DNA of 64,000 nt. It comes from Myxococcota bacterium. Its GTDB lineage: Bacteria > Myxococcota_A > UBA9042 > DTJE01. The stretch is taken from positions 104,119 to 168,118 of the forward strand of contig JAGOKF010000001.1 of NCBI GenBank assembly GCA_017994695.1. The letters are read 5' to 3'. Below, in pieces: positions 8,700 through 17,470 of the stretch. Below the pieces are notes generated by a model. The model ran no database searches. It was not told the origin of the DNA and saw only the letters and a list, made by a program, of their open reading frames with translations. A program made the translations under genes and the position numbers. The stretch's first letter is position 1; each line of letters begins with the position of its first letter.

Positions 8700-9394
8700 C
8701 TCCGGGCATCCTCCCGGAACCGGTAGCCGACGCCCCGCACCGTCTCCAGGAAAACCCCCGCCGGTCCCAGCTTGTCCCGCAGGCGCTTCATCACCGTGTC
8801 CACGGTCCGGATCTCCACCTCCGAGTCCTGTCCCCAGACCCGGTCGAGCAGGGTCTCCCGGGTCAGCACCCGGCCCAGGGGAGGAGTGACCAGCACCGCC
8901 AGCAGCCGGAACTCGGTGGGGGTCAGGGTGACCTCCCGGTCCTCCACGAAGACTCGGTGGGCGGGACCGTCCACCCGGAGGCCCTCGAAGACCGCCGTCG
9001 GCGTCTCGGGCTCCGGGTCGGAGGCACGGCGCCGGAGCACCGCCTGGACCCGCAGGACCAGTTCCCGCATGCTGACGGGCTTCACCAGGTAGTCGTCGGC
9101 CCCCAGTTCCAGGCCGACGACCCGGTCGATCTCCTCCCCCCGGGCGGTCACCATCAGGATCGGCAGGGAACGGGTGGCGGGGTCGGACCGGATCCGCCGG
9201 CAGACCTCGGTTCCCTGGAGATCCGGCAGCATCAGGTCCAGCAGCACCACGTCGGGACGCCGGTAGGCGGCCTCCGCCAGCGCCGCCTCGCCGGTCCGGG
9301 CGATCACGGTCTCCATGCCGCTCCGCCGCAGGTTCATCGCGACGATTTCCGCGAAATCCGCCTCGTCCTCGACGATCAGGACCTTCGGTGCCAT
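8696..9394 (-). CDS. OmpR/PhoB-family response regulator
   Basis: This 232-residue protein has a receiver domain (residues 3-118) with acidic pocket Glu9/Asp10, phospho-acceptor Asp53 in VVLLDLMLP and the conserved lysine in DDYLVKP near residue 104. A C-terminal winged-helix DNA-binding domain (about 130-228) contains the PTEFRLLAVL and VDTVMKRLRDKL blocks and ends RGVGYRF, as in OmpR/PhoB regulators. GGGAGG precedes the ATG. No histidine kinase lies in the neighbourhood, so it is an orphan regulator whose partner is elsewhere. It lies between engB and the HAD gene, all on the minus strand and closely spaced, so these three probably form one transcript. Confidence 0.93.
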   Translation of the reverse strand: MAPKVLIVEDEADFAEIVAMNLRRSGMETVIARTGEAALAEAAYRRPDVVLLDLMLPDLQGTEVCRRIRSDPATRSLPILMVTARGEEIDRVVGLELGADDYLVKPVSMRELVLRVQAVLRRRASDPEPETPTAVFEGLRVDGPAHRVFVEDREVTLTPTEFRLLAVLVTPPLGRVLTRETLLDRVWGQDSEVEIRTVDTVMKRLRDKLGPAGVFLETVRGVGYRFREDARR

Positions 9395-9408
9395 CGGAAC
9401 CTCCCGGT

Positions 9409-10020
9409 TCAGCGGACGGGAACGACGGCCTGCACCAGCGCCTCCCAGGACTCCCGGACCCCGAGTCCCGCCCGCACCGAGACGGGATCGACCGGGACCG
9501 GAAAGGCCTCCCGGAATCCCCGGATCACGGCCTCCCGGCGCGAGGACGGCACCCGATCGGCCTTCGTGGCGATCACCTTCCAGGGCCTCCCGGTGGCCTG
9601 GAGGAACCCCGCCATCCTCCGGTCCGACTCCTGGACGGGGACCGACAGGTCCACCAGCAGCAGGCAGAGGGCCAGGGAGGCCCGACCGGACAGGAAGGCC
9701 TCGATGAAGGCGGGCCATTCCCGGGTCACCTCCCTGGCGACCCGGGCGTACCCGTACCCCGGCAGGTCCACCAGGCGCAGGGCCACCGGTCCCTTTCCCG
9801 ACCCCAGGCGGACGTCGTAGAAATGGATCTCCCGGGTCCGGCCCGGGGTCCGGCTGACCCGGGCCACGCGGCTGCCCACCAGGGCGTTCAGCAGGCTGGA
9901 CTTGCCCACGTTGGATCGCCCCATCAGCGCCACCTCGGGAACCGACTCGGGGGGGAACCGGGACGGCGAGGTGGCTGCGGTCAGGAACGAGGCGAAGGGG
10001 CGGTCCACCGGACGGGACAT
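9409..10020 (-). CDS. engB: Ribosome biogenesis GTP-binding protein YsxC/EngB
   Basis: A 203-residue TrmE-Era-type GTPase that in other bacteria is needed for assembly of the 50S ribosomal subunit. The G1 loop GRSNVGKS is at residues 34-41, the G2 region SRTPGRTREI follows, G3 is DLPGYGYA, and G4 is TKAD. I chose the ATG at 10020 (MSRPVDRPF) because GGAGG lies eight bases upstream; an in-frame upstream start at 10047 would add only a Gly/Pro stretch. The response regulator gene begins 14 bp downstream, indicating a shared transcript. Confidence 0.92.
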   Translation of the reverse strand: MSRPVDRPFASFLTAATSPSRFPPESVPEVALMGRSNVGKSSLLNALVGSRVARVSRTPGRTREIHFYDVRLGSGKGPVALRLVDLPGYGYARVAREVTREWPAFIEAFLSGRASLALCLLLVDLSVPVQESDRRMAGFLQATGRPWKVIATKADRVPSSRREAVIRGFREAFPVPVDPVSVRAGLGVRESWEALVQAVVPVR

Positions 10021-10077
10021 CGACCGACCTCCAGGCCCGCCGGGCACGGGGGGCGCCGCGTCACGAACCCGTACCGG

Positions 10078-11334
10078 CTACGGAACCTGATCCAGCACCT
10101 CGAGAGGGGGCATCCGCCGCCCTTCCAGGTACTCCAGGCTCGCCCCGCCGCCGGTGCTGATGTGGGTCATGCGGTCCCCGAAGCCCATCTGCTCCACCGC
10201 CGCGGCCGAGTCCCCGCCGCCGATGATCGAGACGGTCCCCTTCCCGGTGGCCTCCGCCAGCGCCTCGGCGATCCCGCGGGTCCCCGCCGCATAGTCGGGC
10301 TTCTCGAAGACCCCGACGGGCCCGTTCCAGACCACCGTGCCCGCCCCGAGGATCCGGTCCCTCCAGGCGGCGATCGTCCGGGGCCCGACGTCCATCCCCA
10401 ACAGGTCCTCGGGAATCTCCACCACCGGAACCTCCCGGGGACGGCCGTTCTCGAAGTCGTCGGTGGCCACGTGGTCCGTCGGCAGCAGGATCTTGTCCCC
10501 GGCCTTCGCCAGCAGGCCCCGCATCGCCTCGACCTGGTCCTCCTCGACGCGGCTGCGCCCGGTGGGGATGCCCCGGGCCTTCAGAAGGGTATAGGCCATC
10601 GCCCCGCCGATCAGGATCCCGTCCACCTTTTCCAGCAGGCGCTCGATCAGCAGGATCTTGTCCGACACCTTGGCCCCGCCCAGGATCGCCAGGAAGGGGC
10701 GCTTCGGGTTCGCGACCGCCTCGTGGAGGTAGCGGACCTCCTTCTCCACCAGGAAGCCTGCCACGACGGGTCCGCCCTTGGCCCGGATCGCTTGGGCGAC
10801 GCCGTACATCGAGGCGTGCTTCCGGTGACAGGTCCCGAAGGCGTCGTTCACATAGACGTCGCCCAGGCGTGCCAGCCCCTCGACGAACCGGTCCAGCACC
10901 GCCTGCTGGTCCGGGGTCAGCTTCTTGTCGGGGTTCTTCTTCGCCTTGTCCGGGATGGTCTCGCCCGGATCGAAGCGGACGTTCTCCAGCAGCATCGCCT
11001 CCCCGGGCTGGAGGGAATCCGCCATCGCCTCGGCCGACGGGCCCGTCACCTCGGGGGGACCCAGACGGACCGGGCGTCCCAGCAGTTCCGTCAGCCGTTC
11101 GGCGGTGGGCCGGGTGCTGTACTCCGCCTCGAACCCCTTGCCCTCGGGTCGTCCCAGGTGGGTCGCCAGGACCAGCCGCGCCCCCTGGTCCAGGGCATGG
11201 CGGATCGTGGGCAGTGCCTGCACGATCCGCCGGTCGTTGGTGATCCGCCCGTCCTTCAGGGGGACGTTGAAGTCCACCCGCATGAAGACCCGCTTGCCGT
11301 TCAGATCCACGTCCGCAACGGTCCTGATGGGCAT
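10078..11334 (-). CDS. pgk: Phosphoglycerate kinase
   Basis: A 418-residue phosphoglycerate kinase that transfers the phosphate of 1,3-bisphosphoglycerate to ADP in glycolysis. The substrate-binding block [12 protein letters not shown], the 'THLGRPEGK' loop, LLENVRF, the hinge LGGAKVSDK and the nucleotide-binding [10 protein letters not shown] are all present. The start ATG at 11334 ([11 protein letters not shown]) is preceded by GAGGAGG. Length is normal for the family. A TTGCCA/TACCCT promoter lies at 11406-11434. GAPDH is not adjacent; engB follows 57 bp downstream on the same strand. Confidence 0.97.
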   Translation of the reverse strand: MPIRTVADVDLNGKRVFMRVDFNVPLKDGRITNDRRIVQALPTIRHALDQGARLVLATHLGRPEGKGFEAEYSTRPTAERLTELLGRPVRLGPPEVTGPSAEAMADSLQPGEAMLLENVRFDPGETIPDKAKKNPDKKLTPDQQAVLDRFVEGLARLGDVYVNDAFGTCHRKHASMYGVAQAIRAKGGPVVAGFLVEKEVRYLHEAVANPKRPFLAILGGAKVSDKILLIERLLEKVDGILIGGAMAYTLLKARGIPTGRSRVEEDQVEAMRGLLAKAGDKILLPTDHVATDDFENGRPREVPVVEIPEDLLGMDVGPRTIAAWRDRILGAGTVVWNGPVGVFEKPDYAAGTRGIAEALAEATGKGTVSIIGGGDSAAAVEQMGFGDRMTHISTGGGASLEYLEGRRMPPLEVLDQVP

Positions 11335-11405
11335 CGATTCCTCCTCTGGCCGAAAACCGGGCTTCCGGGCCACCACCGGGCGTCACCCCCGGGGGCCCGG
11401 CCAAG

Positions 11406-11434
11406 AGGGTAGTGCCTGCGACGCCCGGTGGCAA
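11406..11434 (-). promoter_or_regulatory. Candidate pgk promoter
   Basis: Minus-strand TTGCCA (11429-11434) and TACCCT (11406-11411) are spaced by 17 bp and sit 71 bp before the pgk start, back to back with the promoter of the divergent ketosynthase operon. Confidence 0.45.
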
Positions 11435-11453
11435 CCGGCATTCGCCCCCTTCC

Positions 11454-11482
11454 TTGACCCGGCCCCCCACTTCCGGTAGGTT
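11454..11482 (+). promoter_or_regulatory. Promoter of the BtrH/ketosynthase operon
   Basis: TTGACC (11454-11459), a 17-bp spacer and TAGGTT (11477-11482) lie 31 bp before the first gene of the operon at 11514. The following eight genes overlap or are spaced by at most 34 bp, so this could drive the whole set. Confidence 0.55.
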
Positions 11483-11513
11483 TCGGCCACGCCCGACGGC
11501 ATGGGAGCAGCGG

Positions 11514-11945
11514 ATGCCGGTCGATGAACGCGTCACCCGCCCGGGGGCCCCGGACCGGTGGCAAAGAATCGTCACCTACCGCCCCGACGATCAGGGGCGG
11601 GTGGTGGCCCGGCAGGACGACGGGTTCGAGGAGAGCCGCCTGGTCCACGAGCAGGCCTGGGAGGTGATCCACCGGGACTCCGCCCGGGCCTGGGAAGAGG
11701 TCCGGGCCGGCCGCCGGAGCCCTCTCTACTTCCACATGGTGGCCAACCTGATGCACCCGGACGACCTGGCGGAACACGCCGGGATGTGGCGATGGAGGGT
11801 CCGTCGCCACCTTCGGCCCGAGGTCTTTCGGAGGCTGCCTCGACGGGTGCTGGAACGCTACGCGGAGGTCCTCGGGGTCACCGTGGAGGAACTGCAGGCG
11901 ATCCCGGACCAGCCCCCACCCACCTCCTCTCCCGGGGAGCCATGA
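11514..11945 (+). CDS. Small HTH-like protein heading the ketosynthase operon
   Basis: This 143-residue protein is not one I recognise by name. The N-terminal half is acidic and hydrophilic. The C-terminal half (about residues 75-130) contains LMHPDDLAEHAGMWRWRVRR, an 'RLPRRVLERYAEVLGV' segment and VTVEEL, a spacing of helices reminiscent of Cro/C1-type helix-turn-helix domains ('LAe.aGl.......L....l..yA..LgV..eeL'). It could be a dedicated regulator or a structural partner of the next gene. The start ATG at 11514 has GGGAGCAGCGG upstream, and the stop overlaps the BtrH-like start (ATGATGA), so it is translationally coupled to it. Confidence 0.6.
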   Translation: MPVDERVTRPGAPDRWQRIVTYRPDDQGRVVARQDDGFEESRLVHEQAWEVIHRDSARAWEEVRAGRRSPLYFHMVANLMHPDDLAEHAGMWRWRVRRHLRPEVFRRLPRRVLERYAEVLGVTVEELQAIPDQPPPTSSPGEP

Positions 11946-12952
11946 TGCGGATTCCCTTCGACCACCTCCAGGGAGCCCACTGCGAGACCGCCACGCTGGC
12001 CAGCCTGCTCCGGCACCGGGGCCTGTCGCTGAGCGAGCCCATGGTGTTCGGGATCGGGTCGGGATTCTTCTTCGGCTACCTGCCCTTCCTGAAGGTGACG
12101 GACAAGAAGTTCCCCCTGGTGACCTTCCGGGCCCCCCCGGGGGCGATTCTCCGGAAGGTTTCCCGGAGGCTGGGACTGCGCTTCCACGATCGGACCTTCC
12201 GGGACCCCGAGGAGGCGATGGCCGAACTGGACCGCTGCCTGGACCAGGGGATCCCGACGGCGGTCCAGACGGGGGTCTTCTACCTGCCCTACCTGCCAGG
12301 GGCGTTCCGGTTCCACTTCAATGCCCACAACATCATCGTGTTCGGGCGGGAGGGGGACGACTACCTGGTCAGCGACCCGGTCCTGGCGGAGCCGGTGCGG
12401 TGCTCCCACCGGGACCTGAAACGGGCCCGCTTCTCCCGGGGGGAGATGGCCCCCAGGGGGAGGCTCTACTACCCGACCCGGGTCCCACAGGGCGTGGACC
12501 TCCGGAAACCCGTCCGGGACGGCCTGAAGGACACAGTCTTCCAGATGCTGCGAATCCCGATCCCCCTGATCGGGGTCCGGGGCATCCGGCGCCTCTCGAA
12601 GGTGGTCCGGGAGTGGCCCCGGCGCATGACGCCGGAGATGGCGGCCCTGAACGCGGGACACCTGGTGCTGCTGCTGGAGGAGATCGGGACCGGCGGCGCG
12701 GGCTTCCGGTTCATGTTCGGGGCCTTCCTGCAGGAGGCCGCGGACTGCCTGGGCCTGCCGGACCTCCGGGAGCCGGCCGGGCAGTTCGTCGAGGCGGGGG
12801 ACCTGTGGAGGGAGTTCGCCCTGCTGGCCTCCCGGACCTGCAAGGGACGCACGGACGTCCCGGACCCCTATGAACGCCTGGGGGAGATCCTGGTCCGGTG
12901 CGCGGACCGGGAAACGACGGCGCTCCGGCGCATCGGAGCCATCCTCCGCTGA
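11942..12952 (+). CDS. BtrH-like acyltransferase/peptidase-fold protein (BtrH_N + DUF4872)
   Basis: This 336-residue protein matches the BtrH family. Near the N-terminus HCETATLASLLRHRGLSLSE gives the conserved His-Cys pair (His13/Cys14) and is followed by VFGIGSGFFFGYLP; farther on comes FHFNAHNIIVFG, with a conserved-looking His-Asn pair, as in papain/C39-like folds. The C-terminal half (about 170-336) corresponds to DUF4872. In butirosin biosynthesis BtrH transfers an acyl side chain from the acyl carrier protein BtrI to the aminoglycoside acceptor. By analogy, with an ACP and ketosynthases encoded downstream, this protein may transfer or release the pathway product. Two ATG codons (11942, 11945) are possible starts. 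Confidence 0.75.
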   Translation: MMRIPFDHLQGAHCETATLASLLRHRGLSLSEPMVFGIGSGFFFGYLPFLKVTDKKFPLVTFRAPPGAILRKVSRRLGLRFHDRTFRDPEEAMAELDRCLDQGIPTAVQTGVFYLPYLPGAFRFHFNAHNIIVFGREGDDYLVSDPVLAEPVRCSHRDLKRARFSRGEMAPRGRLYYPTRVPQGVDLRKPVRDGLKDTVFQMLRIPIPLIGVRGIRRLSKVVREWPRRMTPEMAALNAGHLVLLLEEIGTGGAGFRFMFGAFLQEAADCLGLPDLREPAGQFVEAGDLWREFALLASRTCKGRTDVPDPYERLGEILVRCADRETTALRRIGAILR

Positions 12953-12973
12953 CCTTTTCGGAGAAGACCGCCC

Positions 12974-13717
12974 ATGCAGGTCCTTCAAGCCTCGGGACTC
13001 CGGTTCACCTACCGGGGAGCGCGGGAACCGGCGCTCCGAGGGCTGGACCTGGAGGTGGGCGAGGGGGAGATCGTCGGCCTGCTGGGTCCCAACGGGGCCG
13101 GCAAGACCACGGCCATCTCCCTCTGCACCGGCCTGCTTCCCTGCCGGGAGGGGGAGATCCGGCACTTCGGGCAGGACCTCCGCCGGGCCCCCGTGTCCCT
13201 GAGGCGCCGCCTGGGACTGGTGCCCCAGGAGGTGGCGCTCTACGGGACCCTGACGGTGGAGGAGAACCTGCGGTTCTTCGGCCGCCTGCTGGGCCTCCGG
13301 GGCGGGGACCTGGACCGGGGAGTGGCCCTGGCCCTGGAACGGACCTTCCTGGACGACGTGCGGGACCGGCCGGTGCGGACCCTGTCGGGAGGACTCCGGC
13401 GCCGGGCCAACCTGGCCGCGGGCCTGGTCCACGGCCCCGGCCTGCTGTTCCTGGACGAACCCACCGTGGGGGTGGACACCCAGAGCCGGGAGGCCATCCT
13501 CGAATCCCTGGCCCGGCTGGCCCGGGAGGGGCTGTCGATGCTGTACACCACCCACTACCTGGAGGAGGCCGAGCGCCTCTGCCACCGGGTGGTCATCATG
13601 GACCGGGGCCGGGTACTGGTCGCCGGGACTCCCGGGACGCTGCGGGAGAGGCATCCGGGATGCCCGGACCTCCGGGCGCTGTTCCTGGACCTGACCGGGA
13701 GGGACGTCCGTGACTGA
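12974..13717 (+). CDS. ABC-2 type exporter, ATP-binding subunit
   Basis: A 247-residue ABC ATPase. The Walker A motif is GPNGAGKTT (residues 38-46), the Q-loop lies in LVPQEVALYG, the signature is LSGGLRRRA, the Walker B is LLFLDEPTVGVD and the H-loop is TTHYLEE. This is the DrrA/NodI-like type, which pairs with separate ABC-2 permeases to export lipids, polyketides, polysaccharides or drugs. Its end overlaps the permease start by eight bases. Position in the operon suggests that it energises export of the ketosynthase product or of a lipid carrying it. Confidence 0.92.
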   Translation: MQVLQASGLRFTYRGAREPALRGLDLEVGEGEIVGLLGPNGAGKTTAISLCTGLLPCREGEIRHFGQDLRRAPVSLRRRLGLVPQEVALYGTLTVEENLRFFGRLLGLRGGDLDRGVALALERTFLDDVRDRPVRTLSGGLRRRANLAAGLVHGPGLLFLDEPTVGVDTQSREAILESLARLAREGLSMLYTTHYLEEAERLCHRVVIMDRGRVLVAGTPGTLRERHPGCPDLRALFLDLTGRDVRD

Positions 13718-15050
13718 TTTCCTGCGCCAGGTGCTGGCCGTGTGCGGGAAGGAGGCCCGGCTGCTGGCCCGGGATCGGGCGGGGATGCTGGTGCTCTTCG
13801 TGATGCCCCTGCTGCTGGCCCTGGTGGCCACCGTGGTCCAGGATCGGGCCATGCAGCTCCTGGCGGCGCCCCAACTGGACCTGCTGCTGCTGGACGAGGA
13901 TGGCGGCGAGGCCGGCCGGACCCTGGAGGAGGGTCTCCGGAGCGCCGGGATCTTCACGGTGAGCCGGACCCTGGACGGCGTGCCGGTGACCGAGGAAGCG
14001 GGGCGGCGCGCGGTGGCCCTCGGGAGGTACCAGGCGATGCTGCGCCTGCCGGCCGGGGTGACCGAGCGGACCCGGAGCCGGGCGGAGCGGCTGGCAGCCC
14101 GCCTGATGTCCCCGGCACTCCGGACCGCGCCGCCGAGCCTCGACGACCTGCCCCGGCCGCCCCGGCCGGTGCTCCGGGTGGACCCGGTGCTGCCCGATGC
14201 CTACCGGAAACTGCTGCGCAACGTGGTCGGGGGCGTGCTCCAGGGCTACGAGACCCGGCTGCTGGTCGAGGCCACGGCCCGGGAGATCGCCCGGCAGGCG
14301 GCGGCGGCCATCGGTCCGCCCCTGCCTGAACCCGTGCGCCAGGCCATGGAGACCATCCCGGCGGCGGCGCTGGCCATGTCGCCCCTGGCGGACCCCGAGG
14401 AGCGGGTGGCCACCGACCAGCCCTGGCTGACGATGCCCAGCGCGGCCCAGCAGAACATCCCGGCCTGGACCATCTTCGCGATGTACCTGATCGTCATTCC
14501 CCTGGCGGGATCGATGATCCGGGAACGGCGGGACCAGACCTCCCTGCGCATCCGGATGGCCCCCCGGGGCACCTCGGCCTCCCTGCTGGGCAAGGCCCTG
14601 ATCTACCTGGGGGTCTGCGGGACCCAGTTCGGGGTCATCTTCGCCGCCGGGGCGCTGGTGCTGCCCCTGGCGGGAATCGCCGGCTTCAGCCCCGGGGACC
14701 AGTGGCCGGAAGCCCTGGCGGTGGGGTTCGCGACGGCCCTGTCGGCCGTCGCCTTCGGGCTCCTGGTGGGGGCCCGGGCGGGAAGCCCCGAGCAGGCGGC
14801 CCTGTTCGGCGCGACCACCGTGGTGATCCTGGCGGCGATCGGCGGCGTGATGCTGCCCCTCTTCGTGATGCCCGAACCCCTGAAGGCCCTTGCCGCCTGG
14901 TCCCCCCTGGGATGGAGCCAGCGGGCCTTCCTGGACCTCTTCCTGCGGAGGGTGGAGTTCGGGGCGGTGATGCCCTGGATCGGGCGGTTGCTGGCCTTTT
15001 CGGCGGCCGGCACGGGCCTCGCGTTGACGTGGTCCCGCCGAAGGGCTTGA
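13710..15050 (+). CDS. ABC-2 type exporter, permease subunit
   Basis: This 446-residue membrane protein starts at a GTG that overlaps the ATPase gene. One transmembrane segment near residues 24-42 is followed by a large, mostly soluble extracytoplasmic region of about 210 residues and then five or so hydrophobic segments from about residue 255 to the end, which is the topology of ABC-2 permeases of the YhgE/Pip or DrrB kind. The region before the second membrane segment contains an amphipathic 'LTMPSAAQQNIPAWTIFAMY' start. Together with the ATPase it forms the operon's exporter. Confidence 0.88.
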   Translation: MTDFLRQVLAVCGKEARLLARDRAGMLVLFVMPLLLALVATVVQDRAMQLLAAPQLDLLLLDEDGGEAGRTLEEGLRSAGIFTVSRTLDGVPVTEEAGRRAVALGRYQAMLRLPAGVTERTRSRAERLAARLMSPALRTAPPSLDDLPRPPRPVLRVDPVLPDAYRKLLRNVVGGVLQGYETRLLVEATAREIARQAAAAIGPPLPEPVRQAMETIPAAALAMSPLADPEERVATDQPWLTMPSAAQQNIPAWTIFAMYLIVIPLAGSMIRERRDQTSLRIRMAPRGTSASLLGKALIYLGVCGTQFGVIFAAGALVLPLAGIAGFSPGDQWPEALAVGFATALSAVAFGLLVGARAGSPEQAALFGATTVVILAAIGGVMLPLFVMPEPLKALAAWSPLGWSQRAFLDLFLRRVEFGAVMPWIGRLLAFSAAGTGLALTWSRRRA

Positions 15051-15084
15051 ATCGGCGGAAACGGACCTGGATCGGAGGTGTCCG

Positions 15085-15351
15085 GTGGACGAGCGGATTG
15101 CGGAACTTCGGGAGTTGATCGCCCAGGCCTGCGACCTGGACCCGGCCCGGGTGGCCGCCCTCGGGGAGGAGGATCCCATCGTGGGACCCGAGTCGCCCCT
15201 GGGCCTGGACAGTCTGGACGCCCTGGAGATCGTCACCGCGATCCAGAGGCGCTACGGGGTGCGGATCGACAGCCAGAACACCAGCCTCCGGGTCCTGGCA
15301 AGCCTGCGGGCCCTGGCCCGGTTCATCGACGAACAGACGAGGGCGGGATGA
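15085..15351 (+). CDS. Acyl carrier protein
   Basis: An 88-residue carrier protein. The phosphopantetheine attachment site is Ser43 in GLDSLDALEIV, and the remaining sequence fits a four-helix ACP (helix II DALEIVTAIQRRYGV). The start is a GTG at 15085 with GGAGG six bases upstream. A standalone ACP of this size next to two ketosynthase-type genes defines a type II (dissociated) assembly line. The downstream ketosynthase start overlaps its stop (ATGA). This carrier is distinct from the fatty-acid ACP because no fab genes lie around it. Confidence 0.9.
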   Translation: MDERIAELRELIAQACDLDPARVAALGEEDPIVGPESPLGLDSLDALEIVTAIQRRYGVRIDSQNTSLRVLASLRALARFIDEQTRAG

Positions 15352-16523
15352 CCGGTCCCGCCGGGCGGATCCTCTCGACCGGTCTGGTCTCGGCCCTGGG
15401 CCTGGACGGTCCCCGAACGGTCCAGGCCCTCCGGGAAGGCCGCGACGGCGGGCGGCCCCTCCCGGCGACCCGGAGCCTGAAGGCCCCCCCGATCCCGGTG
15501 TCCGAGGTGCCGGAACTTCCCGAGGATTCCCTCATGCCCCGGGCCGATGCCCTGGCGATGCACGCCGTCGCCGAGGCCCTGGAACGGGCGGGACTCCGGG
15601 CGGAAGACCTGCGGGAGGCCGGGATCTTCCTCGGCACCGTGACCGGGGATGCCTTCGAAAGCGAGCGGCGCTACCGGGGCCAGATCCGGGAGGGATGGGT
15701 CCCCTGCGTCACCGTGGAACCGGGGCCGGGAGCGCTGGCCCTGCGCCTGGCCCGTTCCCTGGGAGTGGGCGGTCCGGTGGTCACGGTCGGGTCGGCGTGC
15801 ACCTCGTCGGCGGTCGCGCTGCTGATGGCGCTCCGGGCGGTCCAGCAGGGGGACGTGCCGATCGCCCTGGCGGTCGGGGTGGACCTGATCACCGCGACCC
15901 TGATCCACGGGTTCGAGGCCCTGATGCTGCTGGACCCCGAGGGATGCCGCCCCTTCGACCGGGACCGCAAGGGCATCCAACTGGGGGAGGGGGCGGCCGC
16001 CATCCTGATCGAAGCGGCGACCGGGTCCTCCCCCCGGGGTTCCCTGCTGATCGGAGGCGCCTCCCGGTGCCATCCCCACCACCTCACCGCCTCCGACCCC
16101 GACGGGGCCGGGGCCGAGGCGGTGATGCGGGCCGCCCTGGAGGATGCGGGACTGGCCCCGGAGGACCTCCGGGCGGTGAAGGGACACGGGACCGGCACCC
16201 CCGACAACGATCTGGCCGAGGGGCGAGCGACGGCGCGGGTCTTCCGGGGGAATCCTCCCCTCTGGACCGGCCTGAAGCGGTACCTGGGACACACGATGGG
16301 CGCATCCGGAGCCCTGGAGACGGCCGCGATGATCGGCTGCCTGGAGGAAGGGTTCGTTCCCGCCTGCCTGGGATTCCGGAACCAGGACGATGGGATCGGC
16401 CTGTCTCCCGCCGGGGAGGCCGCGCCCTTTCCCGGAGGGCCCGTGCTGCTGAACTGGTTCGGCTTCGGGGGCAACAGCGCCTCCCTGGTGGTGGACGTCC
16501 CGACCCGGGAGGGATCGCGGTGA
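15348..16523 (+). CDS. Beta-ketoacyl-ACP synthase (active KAS II-like)
   Basis: A 391-residue thiolase-fold ketosynthase. The catalytic triad is intact: Cys151 in GSACTSS, His280 in GHGTGTPDND and His315 in YLGHTMGAS. The C-terminal GFGGNSASL loop is also present. It should condense malonyl-ACP with an acyl thioester on the ACP encoded immediately upstream. Its start (ATG 15348) overlaps the ACP stop and its stop overlaps the next gene's start, so ACP, KS and KS-like partner are co-translated. Cys-His-His geometry and length match FabF and the KS of type II aryl polyene or polyketide systems. Confidence 0.92.
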   Translation: MTGPAGRILSTGLVSALGLDGPRTVQALREGRDGGRPLPATRSLKAPPIPVSEVPELPEDSLMPRADALAMHAVAEALERAGLRAEDLREAGIFLGTVTGDAFESERRYRGQIREGWVPCVTVEPGPGALALRLARSLGVGGPVVTVGSACTSSAVALLMALRAVQQGDVPIALAVGVDLITATLIHGFEALMLLDPEGCRPFDRDRKGIQLGEGAAAILIEAATGSSPRGSLLIGGASRCHPHHLTASDPDGAGAEAVMRAALEDAGLAPEDLRAVKGHGTGTPDNDLAEGRATARVFRGNPPLWTGLKRYLGHTMGASGALETAAMIGCLEEGFVPACLGFRNQDDGIGLSPAGEAAPFPGGPVLLNWFGFGGNSASLVVDVPTREGSR

Positions 16524-17470
16524 TGAAGGTCGTGGCAGCGGCGGCACTGCTTCCCGGGGAGGGACCCGGAGACCTCCGGGTCCCGGACCCGGCGATCCTG
16601 GAAGAGGCCCTGGGAATCCCGAGGCCCCGGCGGGTCAGCCGGCTGGCCCGCCTGGCGGCGGCGTCGGCCCTCGCGGCAGCCCGGCGGGCCGCACGGCCCC
16701 GTCCCTGGAACGATCTGGCGGTGTTGCTGGGATGCGGCCTGGGCAACGAGGGGGAAACCCGGCCGGTGGTGGAACGGACCGTGGCGATGGCGATGGGCCT
16801 GGCGGACGGCCCGGCCTCGCCGGTCCACTTCGCCAACTCGGTCAGCAACTCGGCGACCTTCCAGGTGGCCCAGGTGCTGGGGACCCGCGGACCCAACGCC
16901 GTCCTGTCCGCCGAGGGGCATTCCTTCGAAGCGGCCCTCTGGGCGGCCCGGTGGACGCTGCGATCGGGGGATGCGCCGGCGGTCCTGTGCGGGGGTCTGG
17001 ACGAGTGGACCGATCCCCGGGAGGGACCCCTGGCCCGGATGGGGCTTCCTCCCTCGGCCCGCCTGGGCGAGGGGGGCGGCTGGCTCTGGCTCGAGGCCGG
17101 ATCGCCCGGCGATCTCCCGGCAGACGACCTTCCCCTGCCGGGATCGATCCGTCCCCCGATGCGCCTGGCCGATCCCCGGAACCGGGAGGCCCTGGCCCGC
17201 ATGCTGGGGCGCCTTCGACCGGGATCGGAGGGAGTCCTGATGGTCGGCGCCGGAGTGGAACCACCGGATCTGGAACCCCTGGCCCGCTTCCCGCTCCGGC
17301 ACGATCCCTACCTCGATCGGACCGGGTGCTTCCCGACCGCCGCCGCCGCGGCCATCGCGGCGGCCTTCGAGAACCCGGAAGAACCCCCGGCGGTCCACGT
17401 CCACCTGGGCCGGGGGCCCCTGGGCCTCCTGGCCACCCTGTTCCATCCCGGAGGTGCCCCATGTGGATGA
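16523..17470 (+). CDS. Cys-less ketosynthase-like partner (chain-length-factor type)
   Basis: A short (315-residue) ketosynthase-like protein. Family features are VHFANSVSNSATFQVAQVLG (residues 101-120) and then GPNAVLSAEGHSFEAAL, which aligns with the nucleophile elbow of ketosynthases, but the catalytic Cys is replaced: residues 129-134 read SAEGHS, with Gly132 at the expected position. The downstream histidine blocks of an active KS are not visible. It therefore probably acts as an inactive heterodimer partner like a chain length factor or PF13723-type 'ketoacyl-synt_2' protein. The ATG at 16523 overlaps the KS stop; a GTG three bases upstream is an alternative. Confidence 0.75.
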   Translation: MKVVAAAALLPGEGPGDLRVPDPAILEEALGIPRPRRVSRLARLAAASALAAARRAARPRPWNDLAVLLGCGLGNEGETRPVVERTVAMAMGLADGPASPVHFANSVSNSATFQVAQVLGTRGPNAVLSAEGHSFEAALWAARWTLRSGDAPAVLCGGLDEWTDPREGPLARMGLPPSARLGEGGGWLWLEAGSPGDLPADDLPLPGSIRPPMRLADPRNREALARMLGRLRPGSEGVLMVGAGVEPPDLEPLARFPLRHDPYLDRTGCFPTAAAAAIAAAFENPEEPPAVHVHLGRGPLGLLATLFHPGGAPCG

